From positions 1 to 25,149 of the forward strand of contig CALERO010000152.1 of assembly GCA_937907325.1 (NCBI GenBank): a stretch of 25,149 bases of DNA, given 5' to 3'. Every line of letters begins with the position of its first letter. Position 1 is the first letter of the stretch. A program made the translations under genes and the position numbers. This DNA comes from UBA4716 sp002438865. Lineage in GTDB: Bacteria; Bacillota; Clostridia; UBA1381. This document shows, piece by piece, positions 1 to 7,800 of this stretch. A model generated the notes under the pieces. That model saw nothing but the letters and a program-made list of their open reading frames with translations, made no database searches and had not been told where the DNA came from.

Positions 1-217
1 GCAGGTGCGGTAAAAGGTTAAGTTATAGACGGCGAACCCCTCTGCCGTTTATATAAAGAAATCTTATAAACTAACCCCCGGAGGACGGAGCGCCTCCAAA
101 CCAAATCAATACCGGGGCGAAAACGCCTCAAAATATTTTGAGCAGGAACTGCTATGCAGTTCCTGCAAACGAAACCCTAATTACTTAATTATATATTATA
201 AAGGAGGAATAATCCAA
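1..217 (+). promoter_or_regulatory. Structured leader upstream of protein A
   Basis: No gene is visible in this stretch. It contains several potential RNA hairpins. Positions 25-33 pair with 44-52 (9 bp, one G-U). GGAGG at 80-84 pairs with CCTCC at 93-97. CCCCGG at 76-81 could instead pair with CCGGGG at 112-117, which excludes the previous stem. There is a perfect 16-bp palindrome at 127-142 and a perfect 11-bp stem with a TAT loop at 142-166. AAGGAGG at 201-207 is the ribosome site for the ATG at 218. I see AT-rich -10-like sequence near 186-200 but no convincing -35, so no promoter is called. The leader does not match a riboswitch class I know. Confidence 0.5.
142..166 (+). other. Perfect 11-bp hairpin in leader of protein A
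   Basis: GCAGGAACTGC at 142-152 and GCAGTTCCTGC at 156-166 are exact reverse complements around a TAT loop. The palindrome CTCAAAATATTTTGAG (127-142) abuts it. No T-run follows, so it does not look like an intrinsic terminator. It lies 35 nt before the Shine-Dalgarno of protein A. Confidence 0.6.
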
Positions 218-3200
218 ATGAAAGTAAAAGGAATTGCTAAATTATTGTCAGCAGTAATGGCAATGACGTGCATTTCGTTCCCTGCTGTTTCACACGCAGA
301 GGACACAACAACAGCAACAGAAGCCGTAAGGGTTGATTTTGCGGTGCCGAGTAATTTGTATGACAATTCGGCGATTGTAAAACTCCAGGCTCTGTACTTA
401 GGTACGGACACAGGCGGCGGCGGTGCGGAATACGGAATGAATCTCACCGGCACAAGAGGTCTGACGGACGGCGGAAGATATTACGAAATGAATATCGACG
501 ATAACACGCTTACCGAGGCACAAATGCGCACAGACAAAAAAATTAAAGGTGAATCGGTAAAGCAAAACCCGTTAAAACCGACCGCTCCGAAAGCTCCCGA
601 CCCGACGGATACAGAAAAATATCCGAACGGTGAAGAAGACGCAAATTACATAACAGACAAAGCGGCATATGATGAATTAATGGTTGAGTACAATGAAAAG
701 CTCGAAGTTTACAATAAGTCAACTAAGATGATTGAGCCGAATACAGGCTGGGGCTTCCACGGAATGAAGGTTAATCAGTATGACGCCGAGAGCGGAAAAT
801 ATTTCGGTGCGGTACAGAATTTAAACGGATATGAAGATGTGGCTGCAGCTGTGTACAAAATCAAAATAGATGAAGAAGGCACATCGGAGGGCGCAATAAA
901 TGACGCTTACCTTACGATAGGATATTACAGCAACATAAACGACACAAACAAAGGCAGCAATCACGGTTATTCAAGAGATTTCAAGGAATTTGACGAAACC
1001 TATACCGATGATGCAAATGCCGGAATGTGGCATTTAAGAGTTGCAGGCGTAAAGTTTACCGATTACTATAACGATGCCAACCCTGTTGATGAATTCGGTT
1101 ATCATACCGTAGTTGTTCCGATTTCGGCGTTTAAGACGGGCAATGCTGAATTTAAAAAGCATTTTGACGCAATCCTGCCGCCGTATGACGATGATGATAC
1201 TACCGAGCTTAACCTCGGAATGGTTAAAATGGTCGGTGTTGCAAGACAGGACAGTCATTCGGAAAAGACGTTTAAATTTGAGTCAAGAGGATATGCGCTT
1301 GTTGCACCGCTCGCTCCGACAGAGGTTAAAGCGGTAAAGACGGACAGCGGCGTAAGCATCACATGGAAGAATACAACGGATACAGACGTTGAATACGAGG
1401 TTGTAAAAGAAATTGACGGCGTAAAGACGGTTCTTGGCAAATCGGCAACAGAAGCGTTCACCGAGGAAAACTTTGACCCGTCAGCGGTTGAGGACGAAAT
1501 AAGATACTATGTTGTCGCAAAAGATACGACATACGGTGTTGAAAACGCAAGCGAGCCGGCAATATTAAACGAAACGGTAAAAACCAGCTCGCTGGCAAAG
1601 CAGTTTATCACATCAAAAACCGGCTGGTGGGACGGAACACAGTTCCCGACAACGGGCGGAGCGTATTATGTAGGTTCGGCAAACGACAGCGGAGATTATA
1701 CCGCATACAGCGGAGCAGAGTTTAAAACCGAAAACGGCGAGAGAATTTTCAGAGCACATATGAACGACAGCGACGCTTCAAGCAATGCAATAAATGCAAA
1801 TGCAGGCTGGGGCTTCAGAGGTATGATTACCAACTGGAATGCAAACGACGGTGAAAAATACGGAATTGATCTCCCCTCATACGGTAACGTTGTAAATGTA
1901 AAAGCAGATGAGGATAATGCATATGCGGTGTTTGCAGTTAAGGTAGAAGCAGGCTCGGCAGACGGAGCTTACCTTACGCTTGCATATTTCAGCAACGCAG
2001 ATGACACAAGCTATCAGAGAACGTACGGCTCCGACAGCAAGGCTGTTACGGAATTTGATTCCAAAGCGTCGGGCGATGCTATGATAACCCGTTTGAGAAT
2101 GGCAGGTCTGCCGCTTGCGGATTATTATAATAACAGTCCCGTAACGGATAACGGCTATCACTTAATTGCAATCCCGCTTAAGGAATTTAAGGAAAACGAT
2201 GTATTTAAGAAAGTATTTGTAAAGACAACAGACACAACATATCCCAAAAGAGACGCAAATTACACAAGCGATGCAGTGCTTAACACAGCAATGATAAAGG
2301 GTATGGGTATTGCAAGACTTGACGGCAAAAGCGGCGCAAGCTTTACTTACAGCACAAGCAAGATGACAATATTCGCACCGCACAGTGCCAAGAAATTCAG
2401 CGGAAGCGTTGACGATAACGGAAACGTTACGCTGACATGGAGACCGTCAACCGATACGGACGTTACAAGCTACAAGCTTAAGAAGGACGTTGAAGGTACG
2501 GTTACATATACGGATGTTGACTCAAAGTCAAACGGATATACAGATACTGTTGATTTGGCGTCAAACGATCAGGTTAAATACTCAATCGTAACAACAGGCA
2601 CGGACGGAATTACGGCTGAAACGGAAAAGTTCATCGTAAATGAGCGTGAGGAAAGAAGCGAAGTTCTCTATGATTTCGAGGTGGGCGCACAGTCGCAGAA
2701 CGGTGATTTCGACAATCCGCACAATGCCGCTATGTTTAACTGGTATACCGGTACGGTTGGCGATTACGGTCAGTATTTGGACTGGTACGGCATTTCGGCG
2801 GTATACAGCGATCAGCGCAGAATTATGCGTGGCTGGATAAACGACAATAACTATGATTGGTCGGGTTCAACCGATTCAACGGTTAAGGGTAATATAGTTG
2901 CAGACAGAGAATACGGTTATGCCGGATACCAATTCAACAGAGTTTCAAATGGAGGTCCCGGACCTGTTGTTGATTTGAGCAATGACAAGGACGGTTATGC
3001 GGTATTTAACGTAAGCTTTGAAAAGGACGGATCGGTTCAGGATCTTACAGATGTATACCTTACCGTAAATTACGGTATGCAGTGGTCTGACGTATACGGC
3101 TACAAGAACGGTATGACATACGGCGATGCGGCTCTGGAAAAGCTAAACCATGCCGCAGTTGCAGGCGTTAAGGCGTCGGATTACTATGATGTGAATAAGG

Positions 3201-4735
3201 GCGGATACCAGACGATAATGATTCCGCTTTCGGCATTCACAAACGCAGGCGGTGTTGCAATGAAAGATATTATAACACCGGCAGATATTCCAACAGACGT
3301 TCACTATGACAAGTATCTTGCGGCGGCGCAGGTATCGGATTTTGCGGAGCATATGGAATTGTTCTCGGGTCTTGCAATCGCACGTAAAAATCAGAGCGCA
3401 GGCAAAATGTTTGAAGTAAAAGTCAAGGATATGTACATTCTTTCAACTCCTGCTCCCGCATTTGTAACAGCACAGAAAGTTACGGGCGGAGTAAATGTTA
3501 CATGGAAGAAAGCAGGTCTTGACGGCGTAACTTCATATGAAGTTTACAGAGACGGAAGAAAGATTGCAACCGTAAACAATGCGCTTTCATATACGGATAC
3601 AGACGCTTTGGCGGCAGGTGAGCATACATACGGCGTTAAGACAGTATCGCCGAAGTATGAGGGTCATACATCACCGATGGTGACGGCAGCGGTTGAAATT
3701 CCCAAGACGGAAGAAATTAAATTCTTCAAAGGTACCGGTGCAGACCGTACGGAAACAAAGTATGTCGAGGCAGGCACAATAGACGTTGACATTATGGCAG
3801 AGGCACAGGGTTCACGTGGTTATGCGGCAGTATTCGGCGCAGACGGTACACTCAAAGCCGTAAAGACAGCCGCACTCGGAAGCGAAACTGCAAGAACACT
3901 TACATTTGCAAACGTTCTTTTGTCAGATACGGTAAAGGCGTTTATCTTTAAAGCGGACAGCACCCCGCTCTGCAAGCCTGAAAAGATTGCAAGCAGAGGA
4001 ACGAGAGTTCTTGTAATAGGCGATGAATCATCCGTTCAGTCAACCGAATATCTTGACGATATTGCGGCAGCAGACGGCGGAAAAATGACGGTAGTAAATC
4101 TTTATAAAAACGGTGCGGTAATGAGCGATCATTACGCAAATATCAAAAATGACGGCAGAGTGTATACACTTGCGGTAAACGGTACCGTTACGGGTGAAAA
4201 CGTATCGTTTGACAGCCTTGACAGCGATTACGATTACGTTATAATTCAGGACAAAACGGTTTACGCCGCTATGGACGGTTACTATGCAGAGGGCGGCTCG
4301 TCAGATACACAGCTTCCCGAAATAATCAATGCGATTAAGGCGAAAGCTCCGAACGCAAAGATTATCGCAAACGGCTCGGCAGGATTTACAGCCGCATATT
4401 ATGCAAATGCCGATGAAGCATTGAAAACCTATCTTGAAAAACAAGGCTATACCGATTTCTCGTATGTATTCTCATGCACAATGCTTGTAACAGGTGCATT
4501 TGAAGAAGTTGCCGATACTACGGTTGACAACAACTGGACAGTATCAAACTATGACGATACAGGTACAAAAGCGTTTGCACAGGACGGTTACAGCCTTTCG
4601 GCAAACGGTAAGTTCCTTGTCGGCGCAAATCTCTACAAGGCAATGACAAACAAGGAAATCAAAGCATCGTTTGCACCGTCTGATGTAACTGACGCAGATG
4701 CAGTTGCAGATGCAGTAAATATACAGGCGGAATAA
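218..4735 (+). CDS. Secreted modular protein A: repeated beta-module/FN3, degenerate DUF4886-like (SGNH) C-terminus
   Basis: 1505 aa; start fixed by AAGGAGG 10 nt upstream. Signal peptide at about residues 1-27 (cleavage near SHA/ED). Three copies of one beta-rich module (about 35-362, 453-722, 809-1078) share the signatures GWGF or GY, DAYLT-type strands, LxDYY, IPLxxF and GxGIAR, resembling jelly-roll carbohydrate-binding modules. Each copy is followed by an FN3-like domain (about 363-452, 723-808, 1079-1163) with an ITWK/VTWK strand. A small module (about 1164-1257) resembles the C-terminus of protein E. Residues 1261-1485 resemble DUF4886, an SGNH-hydrolase-like family. The block-I serine position is Glu1270 (GDESS where GNSFS is usual) and the late DxxH motif reads D1456-G-Y-S1459, so catalysis seems lost. 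The first module carries a Pro/Lys-rich, helix-prone insertion (about 100-173). No SLH, LPxTG or membrane anchor is seen, so it is probably released or held non-covalently. The function is inferred to be glycan binding. Confidence 0.75.
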   Translation: MKVKGIAKLLSAVMAMTCISFPAVSHAEDTTTATEAVRVDFAVPSNLYDNSAIVKLQALYLGTDTGGGGAEYGMNLTGTRGLTDGGRYYEMNIDDNTLTEAQMRTDKKIKGESVKQNPLKPTAPKAPDPTDTEKYPNGEEDANYITDKAAYDELMVEYNEKLEVYNKSTKMIEPNTGWGFHGMKVNQYDAESGKYFGAVQNLNGYEDVAAAVYKIKIDEEGTSEGAINDAYLTIGYYSNINDTNKGSNHGYSRDFKEFDETYTDDANAGMWHLRVAGVKFTDYYNDANPVDEFGYHTVVVPISAFKTGNAEFKKHFDAILPPYDDDDTTELNLGMVKMVGVARQDSHSEKTFKFESRGYALVAPLAPTEVKAVKTDSGVSITWKNTTDTDVEYEVVKEIDGVKTVLGKSATEAFTEENFDPSAVEDEIRYYVVAKDTTYGVENASEPAILNETVKTSSLAKQFITSKTGWWDGTQFPTTGGAYYVGSANDSGDYTAYSGAEFKTENGERIFRAHMNDSDASSNAINANAGWGFRGMITNWNANDGEKYGIDLPSYGNVVNVKADEDNAYAVFAVKVEAGSADGAYLTLAYFSNADDTSYQRTYGSDSKAVTEFDSKASGDAMITRLRMAGLPLADYYNNSPVTDNGYHLIAIPLKEFKENDVFKKVFVKTTDTTYPKRDANYTSDAVLNTAMIKGMGIARLDGKSGASFTYSTSKMTIFAPHSAKKFSGSVDDNGNVTLTWRPSTDTDVTSYKLKKDVEGTVTYTDVDSKSNGYTDTVDLASNDQVKYSIVTTGTDGITAETEKFIVNEREERSEVLYDFEVGAQSQNGDFDNPHNAAMFNWYTGTVGDYGQYLDWYGISAVYSDQRRIMRGWINDNNYDWSGSTDSTVKGNIVADREYGYAGYQFNRVSNGGPGPVVDLSNDKDGYAVFNVSFEKDGSVQDLTDVYLTVNYGMQWSDVYGYKNGMTYGDAALEKLNHAAVAGVKASDYYDVNKGGYQTIMIPLSAFTNAGGVAMKDIITPADIPTDVHYDKYLAAAQVSDFAEHMELFSGLAIARKNQSAGKMFEVKVKDMYILSTPAPAFVTAQKVTGGVNVTWKKAGLDGVTSYEVYRDGRKIATVNNALSYTDTDALAAGEHTYGVKTVSPKYEGHTSPMVTAAVEIPKTEEIKFFKGTGADRTETKYVEAGTIDVDIMAEAQGSRGYAAVFGADGTLKAVKTAALGSETARTLTFANVLLSDTVKAFIFKADSTPLCKPEKIASRGTRVLVIGDESSVQSTEYLDDIAAADGGKMTVVNLYKNGAVMSDHYANIKNDGRVYTLAVNGTVTGENVSFDSLDSDYDYVIIQDKTVYAAMDGYYAEGGSSDTQLPEIINAIKAKAPNAKIIANGSAGFTAAYYANADEALKTYLEKQGYTDFSYVFSCTMLVTGAFEEVADTTVDNNWTVSNYDDTGTKAFAQDGYSLSANGKFLVGANLYKAMTNKEIKASFAPSDVTDADAVADAVNIQAE

Positions 4736-4798
4736 TCGGTATTCATTACCCCGATATATAAGGGGCGGAGAAAACAAACAACATAGAATGAAGCAGAA

Positions 4799-4844
4799 GC
4801 GATAGGGCGGAGGCTGCCTTTCGGGCAGCCCCGTGCCGTATCGC
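4799..4844 (+). other. Nested intercistronic hairpin between A and B
   Basis: Outer arms GCGATA (4799-4804) and TATCGC (4839-4844) enclose the inner stem GGCTGCC (4812-4818) / GGCAGCC (4824-4830) with a TTTCG loop. A further short GGC/GCC pairing lies between the two stems. No T-run follows; the Shine-Dalgarno of the next gene starts 14 nt downstream. The rest of the 139-bp gap shows only a weak CCCC/GGGG pairing (4749-4765). Confidence 0.55.
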
Positions 4845-4857
4845 AAATGTGCTTTAC

Positions 4858-4863
4858 AGGAGG
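4858..4863 (+). promoter_or_regulatory. Ribosome binding site that sets the start of protein B
   Basis: AGGAGG lies 11 nt before ATG 4875 and directly precedes a typical MKKN signal peptide. The in-frame ATG at 4833 lies inside the hairpin, has no ribosome site, and would add 14 residues ahead of the signal peptide. I therefore use 4875. Confidence 0.8.
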
Positions 4864-4874
4864 AAATAATCTGT

Positions 4875-7800
4875 ATGAAAAAGAATATTATTATGCTTCT
4901 GATATTATCAATGCTGGCGGTGCAATTTCCGTCAGTGATTGTATCGGCGGCGAACGGCGACGCTCTCGAAGCACTCAGTATGGATATGATTCCAACCGCA
5001 AGAAGCATTAATACCATAGTCGATAATAATACAAATCTGAGACCGGCGCAGGCGCACGGCAGAGCTACCGTTGACAGGAAGCTTGCGGCGTTTTCGAGCA
5101 TAAACTACAGCGCCGTTGAGGACGGAAAAGACTGGGTAGGCTTCAGTATGGAGCTGAAAGACGGCAATACGAGAGATTTTTCGGCTGATGCTGACGCTGC
5201 AAAAATCGCATACACGACTAAATTTGAAACAACTGCAGACATAAATAATCTTTATTTCGTTGCCCGTTCGGCAAACGGAGCAATTACCGGCGTAAGTGCC
5301 GGCTCATATCTGGCGGCTGATGAGGATAATAACGGCACGCCCGATGTTTATGAAAAGCTTGTGGATATTAATATCCCGTTAAATGCTTTTACGAACGCTG
5401 CCGCAAAGCAATTTATTACGGGTGCGGAATTTGACGCATCAAAATTTACCGGAATGGGAATTGTACGCTGTAAAGGCGAAATAAACCCCGAATCAACAGG
5501 AAAAATTTATTTTACAAAGATGAGCGTTGTAAAACTTGCGGCAATCTCGGATTTAAGCGCTCAGGCAGCTTCGGGAATAACTCTTTCGTTTACCAAGCCG
5601 CAGGCGGAAACGATTGATAAATATGAAATTTCAAAATCCGACGGCTCAACCACCAAAAAAATCCTATGCACGGCAGACGATTTTGCTTTTTCGGAGGGCA
5701 AATACTCATATACCGATACAGATGTTGAAGCCGCTGTGGATTATACATATAAAATAAGAATGCACGAAACGTCATACGATTTGTATTCGGTGTACAGCAA
5801 TGAAGTCAGTATCAGCATTTCGGAGGACGACGGCGGAGTTGAAATACCGTCAAACAATGCCGATACGATTGTATGGGATATGATTTCACGTGATTTTGAA
5901 TGGACGAGCGACCGTCAGACATATTCAACTGTGTATTACAGAGGCGGCGCATCGGAATCATATCAGAAAGCTACCAATAACGGCTGGGCGCCGGAGCTGA
6001 GTATAGGAACAGCACCCGTGCCGGGTCTCGGAAAAACAACGGGTAAAGACGTCATAAACCGCTGGCTGCTCAACCCGGCAAACTTCAAAGAGGCAGACAC
6101 ATATAACCCCGATGACGGACACCCGTATAATCCTTACAGAGGATATATGGCTGTAGGTATGTCCACGGGCAGAGCGCAGGGCGGTGATGCGGGAAATATG
6201 AGCCAGTGCGTTAATATTACTCCATATAAGGATACGGGATATGTTACAATGTGGCTGTATATAGATGAGGGGCTTCCGCTCGATAATCTCTATTTCTCTG
6301 TAGCGTCGCAGTGGGCGGACGGCAGACATCATGCATCAAAGAACTTTGTTGCACTTCCCGTAACAGATTATATTTCGGACGCAGACAAGGGACACGCAAT
6401 ATATGTTTCCATTCCGCTTAAGGATTTCACGCTTTCAAATCCACATGTGTTCCAAAACCTCTGGAATGACCAGTGGTCAGGCTCGGATACGCCGGACACC
6501 GTATCGGAAATCAACTGGAAACAGTTCGGTTCGATAGGCTTTATCCGCCGTGTGTATGACGGAAATAACGGTGCGTCCGATGCAAAATTCACCACGCCCG
6601 AGTATGATAATGCATATATCTATGACGGCGGTATGTATATTACAAACGTAAACCCCGTAACAAACTTCAGAGTATACGATATTAAGTCGGATAAGATGAT
6701 TTTAAAATGGGATCATACAGAGTCGGCGGCTGTCAAATACAATATATACAGAACCGACGGCGGTGATGAAAGCACAAGAAGGCTTGTGGGAGAAACAACA
6801 AAAAATCAGTATTCGGATTATTATGAAAACGGTGATTTCCCCGTAGGTGTAACATTCAAGTATGAGATTGAAGCGGTGGACAAATACGGCGCAAAGTCGA
6901 CGATTGAGTCTGATACCGCAACAATACGCTCGATAGACCATCCGAGAAAGTTTAAAGCCGCAGCACAGCAGTCGCAGACGAGTGAAATTGCGGTTGATAT
7001 TTCGTGGGAAGCTCCGCTGTTCGGCGATTTGGCCGAATACGTTCTTTACAGAAACGGTACGGAATACAGAAGATTTACCCCAAGCGAAACAACCTTCCGT
7101 GATACCGATTTGGAGGAACACGGCGAATATACTTATACAATGAAGTCGGTTGCAAACGACGGCTCGGAGTCAATTCTGACAGCACCCGTTACCGTAAGTG
7201 CAACGGCACTGGGCGAGCCTTCGGGACTTACCTACAGAATTAAAAACTCAAATCAGGTTGAGCTTATGTACAGCGCACCCGATTATGCGGAAAAATTCTA
7301 TATTTACTTAAACGGTGAGAAGATAGCCGAAACAGACGAATTAAGCCATACTGCTGAGGATGTTCCCTATGATACGGCGCTTATGTTCGGTGTAAGAGCG
7401 GTAAATGCGGCGGGAAAAACATCAAAAGAGGCGCAGACGGAGCAGTTTATAATCAAAAATCCGAAAATGACAACAGCTATGACGATTTTTGATGATGAAA
7501 TAAACAGCTCGCTTACAAAAGAGCCGTCAACCGGAGTTTCGATGACCGAAACAAGCAAAAAATCAATAATAGGCACTAAATCCATAGCGTTTGATTTTAC
7601 CGCAAAGAAATCATCAAAGATATATGCAAATCTCAGCGGTAAGATTGATATAGCAAGCTACCGTGAAAACGGCGGACGTCTCGGCTTCTGGCTGTATGCG
7701 GACGATACCGTGGATTATTCAAACTTCAAGGTAGGCGTGGGAGCGCAGGCGTCTATCGGCGGACAGAGCGGTGTTGCTGTTCGTTCGCTCGTTCCCGTAT

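Noticed and set aside
1..217. Known riboswitch (for example cyclic-di-GMP class) in the leader
   Set aside because: Several helices are present, but none of the conserved core sequences I know could be found.
4670..4735. Asp-rich tail of protein A as a dockerin
   Set aside because: It has one DxxDAD-like stretch but lacks the paired calcium loops and helices of a dockerin.
4833..4874. Upstream ATG that would lengthen protein B by 14 residues
   Set aside because: It sits in the 3' arm of a hairpin without a ribosome site, while ATG 4875 has AGGAGG and begins a normal signal peptide.
4544..5101. 185-codon open frame on the minus strand across the end of A and start of B
   Set aside because: It overlaps two well-supported genes and the hairpin, has no family resemblance, and no ribosome site. 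Other long minus-strand frames (for example 8456-8809, 12644-13177, 17425-17868, 23787-24485) are rejected for the same reasons.
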